A stretch of 64,000 nucleotides of DNA, from NCBI RefSeq assembly GCF_023333585.1, contig NZ_JAIQZN010000037.1:1-64000 (forward strand), in the 5' to 3' direction. Below the pieces are notes generated by a model, which saw only the letters and a list, made by a program, of their open reading frames with translations, had not been told where the DNA came from and ran no database searches. Origin of the DNA: Argonema antarcticum A004/B2 (GTDB taxonomy: Bacteria > Cyanobacteriota > Cyanobacteriia > Cyanobacteriales > Aerosakkonemataceae). Shown here piece by piece: positions 24,504 through 33,947 of the stretch. Made by a program: the position numbers and the translations under genes. How positions within the stretch are numbered: position 1 is the first letter of the stretch; each line of letters begins with the position of its first letter.

Positions 24504-25832
24504 ATGCTTAATAAATTGACCGCAGCAATTCAAAAGCTTAGCCCTGAGCTTCGCAAAATTATTGGCAATATCGGCTGGCTGTTTGCCGATCGCATTCTCC
24601 GCATGGGTGTGGGGCTGATTGTCGGCGCTTGGGTAGCCCGTTATTTGATGCCAGAGCAGTTTGGTCTTTTCAACTACGCAGGAGCCTTTGTGGGGCTGTT
24701 TGGTGCTATTGCCACCTTGGGGTTGGATCAGATTGTGGTGCGCGACATAGTTCGCGATCCAGCTTGTAAAAATGAAACTCTCGGTACTACCTTTGCCATG
24801 AAAATCATTGGTGGCATAGTTACAGTATTAGTTACGGTTGGAACTGTTTTTCTGCTAAACCCTAAAGAACAAATGACTCTGTGGTTGGCAGGTATTATGG
24901 CAGGAGGAACAATTTTTAATGCCTTTAATACCATCGAATTTTGGTTCCAGTCACAGGTTAAGTCAAAGTATACTGTTGTGGCTAGAAATACCGCTTTCCT
25001 ACTCACCACTTTGCTCAGAATTGCTTTGATTCAAATGCAGGCTCCTCTGATTGCCTTTGCCTGGGCAGTATTGGTAGAGAGCCTTTTGGGTGCGGTGGGT
25101 TTAGCGATCGCTTATAAAGCAAAGGGACACACTCTTCTAGAATGGGGTGTAAGTTGGCAACGCGCAAAGAGTCTGCTAAAGGAAAGTTGGTCGCTGATAA
25201 TTTCTAGTTTTGCTATTATGGTTTACGTGCGTATTGACCAAATTATAGTAGGACAATTAGCTGGAAATGAAGAAGTTGGACTTTATTCAGTAGCAGCACG
25301 GATATCGGAGCTTTGGTATTTTATTGCCAGCGCAATTGTCACTTCTGTGACTCCTTCGATCGTGCAAGCTAGGGAACAAAGCGAGACACTTTATTATAGC
25401 AAATTACAAAAGCTTTTTAATCTGATGGCGCTGATAACTTTCGCGCTAGCCATTCCCATGACCTTTTTGTCCAAACCTCTGATTGTGACGTTATTTGGTG
25501 AAAACTATGTACGGGCTAGCGAGATGCTGTCAATCTACATCTGGTCGGCAGTATTTGGTTTTTTTGGCTGGGCTAAAAGCATTTGGATAATTGCAGAAGG
25601 TTTGACAACTTATGCTTTAATCACTACTTGTTGTGGTGCTGTGATGAATATTGCACTGAATTTTTGGTTGATTCCTCTTTATGGAGGAAATGGCTCGGCC
25701 ATAGCAACAGTCATTTCTTATGCCTTTACCGATTATGTTATGTGTTTCATATATCCCCCGGCTCGCAAACTTGCTTGGGTAATGACTAAAGCGCTGACTT
25801 TTAACTTTTTTACTTTCAAACATTTGTGGTAG
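24504..25832 (+). CDS. Wzx-type oligosaccharide flippase
   Basis: 442-residue polytopic membrane protein of the MATE/MVF-like polysaccharide transporter family, with about 12-14 hydrophobic segments. The start NIGWLFADRILRMGVGLIVGAWVARYL is the typical first helix of Wzx/RfbX-like flippases (split over residues about 22-48). It would turn lipid-linked repeat units across the plasma membrane. It fits with the Wzy-like ligase at 32664 and the Wzc-like kinase at 35281 as a Wzx/Wzy-dependent export route. Start is ATG at 24504. Confidence 0.93.
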   Translation: MLNKLTAAIQKLSPELRKIIGNIGWLFADRILRMGVGLIVGAWVARYLMPEQFGLFNYAGAFVGLFGAIATLGLDQIVVRDIVRDPACKNETLGTTFAMKIIGGIVTVLVTVGTVFLLNPKEQMTLWLAGIMAGGTIFNAFNTIEFWFQSQVKSKYTVVARNTAFLLTTLLRIALIQMQAPLIAFAWAVLVESLLGAVGLAIAYKAKGHTLLEWGVSWQRAKSLLKESWSLIISSFAIMVYVRIDQIIVGQLAGNEEVGLYSVAARISELWYFIASAIVTSVTPSIVQAREQSETLYYSKLQKLFNLMALITFALAIPMTFLSKPLIVTLFGENYVRASEMLSIYIWSAVFGFFGWAKSIWIIAEGLTTYALITTCCGAVMNIALNFWLIPLYGGNGSAIATVISYAFTDYVMCFIYPPARKLAWVMTKALTFNFFTFKHLW

Positions 25833-25881
25833 CATTGAATAGCAAGATCTAGTTATAATCCAAATTCAAGGATGTATTCTT

Positions 25882-26850
25882 ATGGAAGATTTTGGCATTA
25901 TCATAGCCTGTTGCGACCAAGATTATCACTTAGCGAAAGGTTGCTGTGGCAGCATCAGACATTTTTTGGGTGATGTTCCGATTTGCCTGATTATTGACGG
26001 CACATTTTCAGCCAGCGCCCTGGAAAAAGCTTATGATGTTCGCGTCATTAATAAATCGAACGTCAAAAATCAGGTTCTCCGTGACAGGAGTTTTGGTTGG
26101 GGGTTGACTAAGATGATTGCCTTTTGGGAAAGCCCCTGGAGCAATTTTCTTGTCCTGGATGCCGATACTATGGTTTGGGGAAATTTACTTAAGTTGGCGA
26201 ACTTTAAAGACTTCGATATAATTGTCGATCGGCCTCTTTACCAAGATTCATTTGAAGATTTTTCTTTATTTTTCTTTAAACCTCAAGAGATTGAAAAGCA
26301 TTTTCCCAACTTTAATTGGCAAAAGCATCTGGGCGAGTATTTTTGCACGGGAACTTTCTTCGCGAAACGAGATATTTTTAGCTTGGATGAATATATTAAT
26401 ATGTTGGATTTTGTTGCTAAAAATCCCAACGTATTTTGGCTGGGAGAACAAGGCTTTTTGAATTTGATGATATTTCGCGACTCTGACGAAGGCAAACTGC
26501 GTTTGGGACAGTCTAGCTGGCAAGTTATTGTCCCGAAATTTAAGTGGGAAGAACTTCAACAGCGTTTTCCGGTCGAAAAAACTGGCCCAGTCGTGCAGGG
26601 AGACGACGCTTGCGTAATTCACTGGGCTGGGCCAAAGCCAACTTTGTACAGTTCTCAGGTTTACTCCGAACCGATGAATTTCAGTCGCCGAAAGTGCATA
26701 GCGGACACCCAGGGGTTGACTGGATTGACAGCGGATGTTTTACTCAAAAGAGAAGATATTCAGCGTTCTCTAAATATTTACCAGAAAAAATTGGTTCGCA
26801 AAGCTAGGAAGTTGCTCAAACTTTCCGTAAATCAGGGAGTGAATTACTAA
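25882..26850 (+). CDS. GT-A glycosyltransferase (GT8-like)
   Basis: 322 residues. An N-terminal Rossmann-like start (IIIACCDQDYHLAKGCC) is followed by the DxD metal motif in FLVLDADTMVWGN (about residues 90-102), and by CVIHWAGPKP (about 247-256), which resembles the HxGxxKPW-type C-terminal motif of GT8 enzymes. It would transfer a hexose from a UDP-sugar. Start ATG at 25882 after AAGGA. It sits between the flippase and a GT2 gene on the same strand and is probably co-transcribed. Confidence 0.75.
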   Translation: MEDFGIIIACCDQDYHLAKGCCGSIRHFLGDVPICLIIDGTFSASALEKAYDVRVINKSNVKNQVLRDRSFGWGLTKMIAFWESPWSNFLVLDADTMVWGNLLKLANFKDFDIIVDRPLYQDSFEDFSLFFFKPQEIEKHFPNFNWQKHLGEYFCTGTFFAKRDIFSLDEYINMLDFVAKNPNVFWLGEQGFLNLMIFRDSDEGKLRLGQSSWQVIVPKFKWEELQQRFPVEKTGPVVQGDDACVIHWAGPKPTLYSSQVYSEPMNFSRRKCIADTQGLTGLTADVLLKREDIQRSLNIYQKKLVRKARKLLKLSVNQGVNY

Positions 26851-26872
26851 ATATTCCTTTCAAGTAAGTATT

Positions 26873-27943
26873 ATGATACCAAATCAGCCTCGCGCCACTG
26901 CCGTAATGCCTGTTTACAACAGGGAACAGTATTTAAAAGAAACGATTGACAGCGTTTTAACCCAGACTTTCCAAGATTTTGAGTTTATTATTATCGATGA
27001 TGGTTCTACCGATAAGAGTGTTGAAATTATCGAGTCTTACCACGATCCAAGAATTAAGTTATTTCTGAACGAAAAAAACCAAGGAACAAGTTACAGTCGA
27101 AATCGGGCGATCGATCTTTCCAGCGGCGAGTATATTATCACTATAGATTCTGACGATATTAATGTACCTGACAGGTTTACAAAACAAATTGCTTATATGG
27201 ATTCCCATCCCGAAGTAGGTGTCTGCGGAAGTTGGGTAAAAACTATTGGTGAAGTATCGGGAGAGTTGTGGCGTTGCGCTGTTAATCCAGAGATTATTCA
27301 CTGTCGAACTTTGTTTGAAGCGGTGATGTGCCATCCTACTACTATTCTGCGGCGACAATTTTTAGATCGATACTCTCTGAGATACACTCTTGAGCTAAGA
27401 CGCGCTCAAGACTGGGATTTGTACTGTAGGGGTGCCAGACATTTTGCGATCGCAAATATTCCCGAAGTCCTTGTTTACTACAGATGGCGCAATTATCCCA
27501 AAAATTTATCCGACGAGGAACTTAAGTCAGAACGATATTATTTTTTCTATGAGATTGATAAAAGAAACTTCCAAGCTTTAAATTTACAGGCGACTGAGGA
27601 TGAGATGTTAATTCATCGTCGCTTGGGAAATTTAGAGCTTAAAAGAGATAGCGATTTTGTCACAAAAGCAAACAAGTGGCTGCATAAACTGCATTCAGCC
27701 AACAAAGTCGCTCATGTATATCCTCAACCAACTTTCCTTCAAGTTTTAGCAGGTTATTGGTTGGAAGTATGTAGTAATGCTTCATCCTCTCCTCTCGAAA
27801 CTTGGCATCGATTCTTTGATAGTCCTTACTTGGAGATCAGCAGTTTAACTGCGATCGATCGGGCCAAGATTTTAGGCAAGCGCTTTGTTAAAGAAAGCTA
27901 CTTTAACCTAAAAAAAGCCTTAAAGAGTGGCAAACTCAACTAA
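26873..27943 (+). CDS. Glycosyltransferase family 2
   Basis: 356 residues with a clear GT2 domain: AVMPVYNREQYLKETIDSVL (about residues 9-28), IIIDDGSTDKS (about 42-52), GTSYSRNRAI and the DxD-like TIDSDDIN (about 90-97), then RAQDWDLYCR (about 182-191). The C-terminal ~130 residues are a variable helical part. It ends two bases before the 3' end of the convergent GT gene at 27945. Donor and acceptor are unknown. Confidence 0.9.
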   Translation: MIPNQPRATAVMPVYNREQYLKETIDSVLTQTFQDFEFIIIDDGSTDKSVEIIESYHDPRIKLFLNEKNQGTSYSRNRAIDLSSGEYIITIDSDDINVPDRFTKQIAYMDSHPEVGVCGSWVKTIGEVSGELWRCAVNPEIIHCRTLFEAVMCHPTTILRRQFLDRYSLRYTLELRRAQDWDLYCRGARHFAIANIPEVLVYYRWRNYPKNLSDEELKSERYYFFYEIDKRNFQALNLQATEDEMLIHRRLGNLELKRDSDFVTKANKWLHKLHSANKVAHVYPQPTFLQVLAGYWLEVCSNASSSPLETWHRFFDSPYLEISSLTAIDRAKILGKRFVKESYFNLKKALKSGKLN

Positions 27944-27944
27944 C

Positions 27945-28739
27945 TCAATTCTTCTTTTTGAGGAAGTTTTTCAGAAAAGGAAAGGTTTTGCTTAAGTTAT
28001 ATTTAAGCCGCTTTTTAACTCCCCTTAAACTTTTATTAGTTACGCTATGATAGACCCAGGCATCTAACTCTAAGCCAAAAGTAGTTGGCGCTTTGTTAAC
28101 AAGAAAAGATGACGCAGCATCGGAAACTAAGACTTCCCAAGTATGTGGCTGCTGTTCGCCCCAATTAATAATATCTGTCAAACTCACTCTTTCTAAGAGT
28201 TTTTTCTTAATCAAGCAAGCGGCGGTGCCAAAATATTTGTTGGGATGAGCAAAATCGTCATTGTAATCTTGACCGGGAAACCAGTCCTGATGAAATTCTT
28301 TAGGCATAGTTAGCAGATTTATGCCAAGGATATTTTCATCTGTATCAAGTATCTCAATACTTCGCTCTAGTAAAGTGAGACAATCTTCATACGATCCAGT
28401 GACATTTATGTCATCGTCAAGATGGAGAATGTAGTCACCCCGGCAAAGGGTCATACTGCAAACAATTCCGAAATTACTATGGGGTGGATGAATTAGGCTA
28501 TTATACCTGACATCATCAAATTTATTCAGAATATTGGTTTCTTTAAGCAATCTAATTCCATTAATATCTGGGCTACCGTCATCTAAAAATATCTTTTCGG
28601 CAAAAGGCAGTTCTAGGAATTTATCCCAACTTTGGATAGCATTGCGAACTAGGGAGGTGCGGCGGTTACCTAATGACTTGAGATAAGAGCAGGTGCAGAA
28701 GGATGTTTTACTGAACAATTCACTTGTGCGAGTTTCCAT
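27945..28739 (-). CDS. Glycosyltransferase family 2-like
   Basis: 264 residues with a GT-A pattern: GNRRTSLVRNAIQSW near the N-terminus, IFLDDGSPDINGIRLL (about 50-65) and the DxD motif ILHLDDDINVTGS (about 103-115). The later part has KKLLERVSLTDIINWGEQ and a basic C-terminal tail (FLKKKN), perhaps for membrane contact. Start ATG at 28739. Convergent with the preceding GT2 gene with a one-base gap, which suggests shared 3' regulation or gene rearrangement. Confidence 0.78.
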   Translation of the reverse strand: METRTSELFSKTSFCTCSYLKSLGNRRTSLVRNAIQSWDKFLELPFAEKIFLDDGSPDINGIRLLKETNILNKFDDVRYNSLIHPPHSNFGIVCSMTLCRGDYILHLDDDINVTGSYEDCLTLLERSIEILDTDENILGINLLTMPKEFHQDWFPGQDYNDDFAHPNKYFGTAACLIKKKLLERVSLTDIINWGEQQPHTWEVLVSDAASSFLVNKAPTTFGLELDAWVYHSVTNKSLRGVKKRLKYNLSKTFPFLKNFLKKKN

Positions 28740-28978
28740 GATAGGTACGCTTCCAGGTATTACTACTGAGTCAATATTTTACAAGGTATTTTGTGTAAGC
28801 GATCGCAACTTTTTTCTCTCCTCTATAAAAACGCTATCTTTGTTACCAAAACATTCTCTTACACTCGGATAATAACTGGAGTGGGCATAAATAAAAATAC
28901 CTCTTTAATAAGATGTTATATTTTACAACATTTCGAGAATGGACTGCTAGGTTTTAGGTTAAAATTTTTGTTAAATCA

Positions 28979-29689
28979 ATGGCACTTAGCGAGAAAAACA
29001 TGGAAGCTTTAAAGCGCTACATAATTGAGCGAATTGACAGGCGTGTTAAATGGGAAGACAAAGACATCTTAGCGATGCAGTATTTGGCTCCGCTGAGTAA
29101 AACGTACTTGCCGTGGACGATCGCATCTATGAGACCGAGTGGCTTGGTTAAGGTGCTAAACGACATTGTTGTTAATCGGCGATCTTGTATTGTCGAGTGT
29201 GGCGGTGGTCTATCGACGTATTATATAGCTAGCTTAATTAAGGAAAGGGGTGGGCATTTATACACGATCGAACACGATCGAGCATGGGTAAGCATCTTGA
29301 AAGAATTTTTAGCTACGCAAAATTTAGATAAATTCGTCTCAATCATTTGCGCTCCCCTTGCCAAGAGCCCGCTAGCCATCAATGATGGGTATTGGTATGA
29401 CCAAGAGATAATTCGGGATGCGATCGCTGGGCTCAAGATCGATTTGCTGTTAGTAGATGGCCCTCCAGCGCATGACAAAAACATCATGTACGCGAGATAC
29501 CCGGCTGCTCCTTACTTTAAGCCGTTTATGTCAGAAGATTACACCATTATCTTAGATGATATTAATAGAAAGGGAGAGCAGGAAATTTTGCGGAAATGGG
29601 AAAAAGAGCTTGCTATTACCTTCTATCAGTATCAGCTTGATGGCAGTATTGCCATTGCCCAGTCTAAAAACTCTTGGCTGATTGCTTAA
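28979..29689 (+). CDS. SAM-dependent methyltransferase-like protein
   Basis: 236 residues with a class I Rossmann core: motif I in CIVECGGGLSTYYIA (about residues 69-83), an acidic residue after strand 2 (YTIEHDRAW, about 95-103) and LLLVDGPPAHDK (about 155-166). It resembles methyltransferases found with glycosyltransferases in polysaccharide loci. ATG at 28979; an internal ATG at codon 8 is also possible. A 239-base upstream spacer separates it from the divergent GT gene. Confidence 0.75.
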   Translation: MALSEKNMEALKRYIIERIDRRVKWEDKDILAMQYLAPLSKTYLPWTIASMRPSGLVKVLNDIVVNRRSCIVECGGGLSTYYIASLIKERGGHLYTIEHDRAWVSILKEFLATQNLDKFVSIICAPLAKSPLAINDGYWYDQEIIRDAIAGLKIDLLLVDGPPAHDKNIMYARYPAAPYFKPFMSEDYTIILDDINRKGEQEILRKWEKELAITFYQYQLDGSIAIAQSKNSWLIA

Positions 29690-29708
29690 AGTTTTAATCA
29701 ATGCAGTG

Positions 29709-30803
29709 CTAGCCAACCTGCAACACTTGTAAATACTGGGTCACAGCTTTTTCTAGGGAGAACTCGGCAGCTTTGCCCTGCAACGCCGCCTTGTCTGGGG
29801 ACTCATCTAGGGTGGTAGCGATCGCATCTGCTAAACTCTTGATATCCCCCACAGGCACCAGCTTTCCATAGCGCCCGTTTTCCAGAATTTCTGCGGGCCC
29901 GCTCTTGCAGTCCGTAGACACCACTGGAGTTCCTCCAGCCATAGCCTCAATCAGTACAGTAGGCAACCCCTCATATAAAGACGAAAGCACAAACACCGCC
30001 GCCTTAGCCATGTAAGCATAAGGATTATCCACAAACCCAGGTAAAGCGACATCTGCACCTAAACCCAATTCTCGCACTAAAGCCTCCAGAGAAGCGCGTT
30101 CCGTCCCTTCACCCAAAATCATCAATCTGACTGGGCGTTGCTGCTTGACTAGAGCAAAAGCGCGAATCAGAGTAGGGAAATCTTTTTGCTTTTCCAGGCG
30201 TCCCACAGCTAAAATCACCGGGGTCGCACCCGGCGCAAACCAAGGATGTTCAACAGGTTCAACAGCTTTTTTGGCAAGTTCTGGGGTGACTACCGGATTG
30301 TATATCACTTTCAGGCGTTCTGAAGATATACCTAACTGCGCCAAATCTTCAGCCGATCCTTTAGATACCGTCACAACTGCATCTGCCCAAGGGTAAAATA
30401 AACGTGCCAAATAGGGTGCCAGTCGCTTTTTTATGGCGATCGAATTTTGAGACTCCTGGGAAAGCGTGTTGTGTACCGTCACTACCACTCGCGTCGATAC
30501 TCCAGCGATGCGCCGCGCCCAAAGCGCCGCTACGTTAATATCTTCCATCGCTGAAAGCAGGGCTGTTGGTTTATTTTGTTGCAGGTAGCGGATCAGGGCG
30601 GGGATGCTTAGCAGCAGTCGCGAAGCGCCCAAGTCCACTACTCGCACTCCGGGCGGGATCGATGACAGGTATGGCCCTTCTTTTTTAACTAAAACTAAGT
30701 CTACGTTTAGACCTTGTTCTACAAAACCACGCGCTAGGTAGAGCATTACTCTCTCAGCTCCACCGCCGCTGAGAGAAACCAGGAAAATTGCTAAACTAGA
30801 CAC
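29709..30803 (-). CDS. Glycosyltransferase family 4 (GT-B)
   Basis: 364 residues. It starts IFLVSLSGGGAERVMLYLARG, a GT4 acceptor-domain signature also seen in N-acetylgalactosamine transferases. Donor-domain motifs are ILAVGRLEKQKDFPTLI and LSSLYEGLPTVLIEAMAGGTP in parts (about residues 273-293). It starts with GTG at 30803, supported by AAGGAG ten bases upstream, and begins two bases after the stop of the upstream methyltransferase, so the two are one operon. Confidence 0.92.
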   Translation of the reverse strand: MSSLAIFLVSLSGGGAERVMLYLARGFVEQGLNVDLVLVKKEGPYLSSIPPGVRVVDLGASRLLLSIPALIRYLQQNKPTALLSAMEDINVAALWARRIAGVSTRVVVTVHNTLSQESQNSIAIKKRLAPYLARLFYPWADAVVTVSKGSAEDLAQLGISSERLKVIYNPVVTPELAKKAVEPVEHPWFAPGATPVILAVGRLEKQKDFPTLIRAFALVKQQRPVRLMILGEGTERASLEALVRELGLGADVALPGFVDNPYAYMAKAAVFVLSSLYEGLPTVLIEAMAGGTPVVSTDCKSGPAEILENGRYGKLVPVGDIKSLADAIATTLDESPDKAALQGKAAEFSLEKAVTQYLQVLQVG

Positions 30804-30805
30804 TT

Positions 30806-31519
30806 TTAATTCTCCTTTTTCTGCTTCTTCAGGACAATAATAAAATCGGTGGAGTCTGGATCGACCTGCCCAAAAGTAAGTACTTTCGTCATCCCCTCAA
30901 CCAACTTCCAGATCGGGCCAAATTTTTTTCTCATTCCTTCTTGACGAAAGTTTTCATACAAATCGAAGTATGCGATCGATAAATTATGTTCCTCTGCAAA
31001 TTGTTTCAGAGCTACTGGGCTGATCGAATATCTCGAAAATGTTTTAAAAGGGCCGAAATCATCTGTTCCCGCTCGCTTTTCACCAAAAATATTTCTGTAC
31101 ACCCAAACGTGAAACCAGTGGGGAGTGAATTTTGTGGTTAGACCCCATATAGATAAAACGTTCGGTTGTGCCAGAATAATCAGTCCATCCTCTTTGGCGG
31201 CGCGGACAAAATTTTTTATAGCTAGTTCTGGTTTGTCCAGATGTTCTAAAACATAGAAACAAATTATCGCATCATACTCGTTTGACGGTAAGTTATAAGT
31301 TTGGATGTCACCCTGGATTTTTTCACTTATATAAGTATTTCTTGCCAGTTGCTTTTCGGAAATATCGATACCTATCAGGTATGGTTCCTCTCCTAGTTTT
31401 ACGTGAGTAGCAGAACCGCAACCTGCTTCTAGAACTTTTAAGTTTTTGCGGTTGTTCAATAAATTGTCGATCGCTGATTGCAATTTAATGAACTCTGGAT
31501 GCGCGATTTCTTGAGTCAT
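30806..31519 (-). CDS. Class I SAM-dependent methyltransferase
   Basis: 237 residues: motif I VLEAGCGSATHV (about 34-45), LIGIDISEKQLA (about 54-65) and the post-II/III region YDAIICFYVLEHLDKPE (about 83-99), typical of Methyltransf_11. It probably methylates a sugar or lipid intermediate of the polysaccharide. Start ATG at 31519 after GAGAGGA. It lies upstream of the GTG-started GT4 gene in the same operon. Confidence 0.85.
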   Translation of the reverse strand: MTQEIAHPEFIKLQSAIDNLLNNRKNLKVLEAGCGSATHVKLGEEPYLIGIDISEKQLARNTYISEKIQGDIQTYNLPSNEYDAIICFYVLEHLDKPELAIKNFVRAAKEDGLIILAQPNVLSIWGLTTKFTPHWFHVWVYRNIFGEKRAGTDDFGPFKTFSRYSISPVALKQFAEEHNLSIAYFDLYENFRQEGMRKKFGPIWKLVEGMTKVLTFGQVDPDSTDFIIVLKKQKKEN

Positions 31520-31599
31520 AGTAGTTTCCTCTCATAAAGTTTGTTCAAAATTTTCGCTGTGTGGATGTCTTCCACCATCAATGCCAGCCAGGGCAGTTG

Positions 31600-32568
31600 T
31601 TATTGTATGCCTTTGTAAAGTTGTAACAATTCTTGGTCAGAAAGAACGCGATCGCTCTTTTTTCCCATGAAGTAATACCCCGATGCAGCATCAAACGCTC
31701 CCGGTTTATCAATTAAGTAGTAGTCGAAGTATTTCAACCAAAACGATGTTAACCGGGCAAAACCTTTCACCAGCGCTTTTCCAGTTTTGTTATTGACAAA
31801 ACTCAAAAGAAAGTATTGATACGACCAAGCTAATGCCATTCCTGGCCCACACGCAGGGCCGCTATTAAGCTCTTCAAAGTGGCGGAACAAACGGCGATGC
31901 CCCAAGTAGGTGAAGCGAGTAAAGTCATATCTGCCCATGTGTACTTGCTGCATAAATGGAGTCTCTGCATAAACTATGCCATCTTTTTTTAGCACTCGAT
32001 AAACTTCTGACACGCATCGGGTTGGATCTAGAACGTGTTCGAGGACAGCTTGTATAATTACCGCATCAAATGAGTTATCTTCAAAGGGGATATCGTGGGC
32101 ATCGCATATTAATGCGGTATAGGGGCCAAAAGAAACATCGCTGCTGATGATTTCAATAGATGGAACTGATAAAATAGGTTCCATCCCTTTACCCAAGATA
32201 CTCCCACCAAGGATCAAAATTTTGGGATTTTTGTTTAGTTTCAGAACAACTTCTGCAAAGTTTTGGTAATTCTCTTTAGTCTTAACATTAACATCTATTC
32301 CCGGTAGTAAATTTGTAATAAACTCTTTTATTTTAGATTTGTTTTTTAGATCGAAGGTAGTATTTTCATACTTTAAGAAATCGCCTATCGAAAAAATACT
32401 GTTAGATTCATTTACCAAAATAGGTATGCCATCAACAACAGGAAAATGAGTTTCGCACTGGGGATTTGTGCATTTAAATTTCTCCTTTTCCAATGTCAAT
32501 TTTGACTGACAAACCGGACAGCAGAGCAATTCTTGCGTACTGTCAGTAAATTTTACTTTGCTATTCAT
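31600..32568 (-). CDS. Methyltransferase with Trm112-like zinc domain
   Basis: 322 residues. The N-terminus has a Trm112/zinc-ribbon pattern (ELLCCPVCQSKL, then FKCTNPQCETHF, then VVDGIPILV). A class I methyltransferase domain follows: ILILGGSILGKGMEP as a modified motif I, then DAVIIQAVLEHVLDPTRC and VYAETPFMQQVH. ATG at 32568 is used; the TTG just before it is not needed. Such proteins occur in polysaccharide and lipid loci. Motif I is not canonical, so activity is uncertain. Confidence 0.78.
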   Translation of the reverse strand: MNSKVKFTDSTQELLCCPVCQSKLTLEKEKFKCTNPQCETHFPVVDGIPILVNESNSIFSIGDFLKYENTTFDLKNKSKIKEFITNLLPGIDVNVKTKENYQNFAEVVLKLNKNPKILILGGSILGKGMEPILSVPSIEIISSDVSFGPYTALICDAHDIPFEDNSFDAVIIQAVLEHVLDPTRCVSEVYRVLKKDGIVYAETPFMQQVHMGRYDFTRFTYLGHRRLFRHFEELNSGPACGPGMALAWSYQYFLLSFVNNKTGKALVKGFARLTSFWLKYFDYYLIDKPGAFDAASGYYFMGKKSDRVLSDQELLQLYKGIQ

Positions 32569-32663
32569 CAACTTATACCTCTGCTATTGATTGGGAATAT
32601 CCAGTAATGGGGCATATAAATTCTTTTTCTGACTTGTAACTGGGGTTGTCAAGAATGGGCGGT

Positions 32664-33947
32664 TTAAGTGCGCGACTGAGGTAAGTCTTTTAAATCTGTT
32701 TGACTTATCATCTCTTTTCCATAGTTTTCGCTTTCTTCTCCAGGCTTCACAATCCGAACACTCTTAATGGATAGGGTTACTGCTACATATAATATCCAAA
32801 GTAAGGAGTTAGTTTCTATATTTGTACTCTCGGTTTGGTTATACATCAGTATAAACGTCATGTAAGTGATCGGCCACAGCCCTTCTATTGTTTTAGCCGA
32901 TCGGGCCAAATTTATTGCCCTTATGTAGGCTGTCACCATACTAAGCACAAAAAACAACAGTCCTAATAAACCCAGCTCGGCTACTATATTTATATAACCG
33001 TTGTGAGCCTGAGTTACGGGAAGGTAAAGTACCTTCCAAATAGCCCTTTCTCCCACTCCTCCATCTACCCAGAATCCAGCATATCCATAACCTAACCAAG
33101 GGCGTTCCTTGACTTTATCAATTACAGCTATCCAAATGTCTGTACGACCAGTGAGACTTGGGTCTTTGCCAAGGCTATATAGAAATGGCTCCCAATTACT
33201 GATTAACCATGTAGCTGCACTTCCACTCACTAATACCGCTATGATGAGTATGGGAATAACGATAGAACCACTCCATCGCAAAGCGCTGTATAAAGGCAAC
33301 AGAATCATCAGGGTTATACAAATTAGCAGGGCACTTTTTGAATTTGAGAGTTGAACAAGAGCAAGCGTAATACCAAAAACAGTCAATAGAGCGTAACGAT
33401 ACTTGGGATTGTCCAAGGCAACCATTAATATCGGCGGTGCAAATATAACCATAAAGCGAGCGAACATATTTTTCTGGATCAAAGGCCCCCGCCATGCGCC
33501 CGCATGAAACCCTTGCTCTTTGCCGTATCCGGGAAGAGCTAGAGTATAAAACAAGCTAAATACTGCTGCTATGCCAGCTGCCCACGCTACTATTTGCAGT
33601 TGCTCTTTTAAGGTAAAACGCGAAGCCATGTACAGCCCAAATAAGCTGGCCACTAAGGTGAGTATGCCTTCTTTTTTCGATATAGCCGGGAAATCAGACC
33701 AAAGATATGAAAAGGTAACAAGTGCCATTAAAGCCCATAAGAAAGGATCTCTTAGAGCCGGACGAATCACAGTTTTAAACCGGGCCAGAATTAGCAATAT
33801 GGTAACTAGATAAATCCCATACCTGCTCAACTGCACGAGTTTATCAGCTATGCCCAATCCATAGCTTGTTAAATTCAGAAACCCTGAATAAATGAGCAGG
33901 GCAAAAACGGCAAATTTGGGTTCAGCCCACTTTAGTAGTTTGTTCAT
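32664..33947 (-). CDS. O-antigen ligase/polymerase-like protein (Wzy/WaaL family)
   Basis: 427-residue polytopic membrane protein with about 10-12 hydrophobic segments. The Wzy_C signature region is clear: SLTGRTDIWIAVIDKVKERP (about 259-278), then WLGYGYAGFW and THNGYINIVAEL-like AHNGYINIVAELGLLG in a periplasmic loop. It would polymerise or ligate repeat units at the periplasmic face. Its start overlaps the stop of the upstream GT2 gene by four bases (ATGA at 33947-33944). Confidence 0.92.
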   Translation of the reverse strand: MNKLLKWAEPKFAVFALLIYSGFLNLTSYGLGIADKLVQLSRYGIYLVTILLILARFKTVIRPALRDPFLWALMALVTFSYLWSDFPAISKKEGILTLVASLFGLYMASRFTLKEQLQIVAWAAGIAAVFSLFYTLALPGYGKEQGFHAGAWRGPLIQKNMFARFMVIFAPPILMVALDNPKYRYALLTVFGITLALVQLSNSKSALLICITLMILLPLYSALRWSGSIVIPILIIAVLVSGSAATWLISNWEPFLYSLGKDPSLTGRTDIWIAVIDKVKERPWLGYGYAGFWVDGGVGERAIWKVLYLPVTQAHNGYINIVAELGLLGLLFFVLSMVTAYIRAINLARSAKTIEGLWPITYMTFILMYNQTESTNIETNSLLWILYVAVTLSIKSVRIVKPGEESENYGKEMISQTDLKDLPQSRT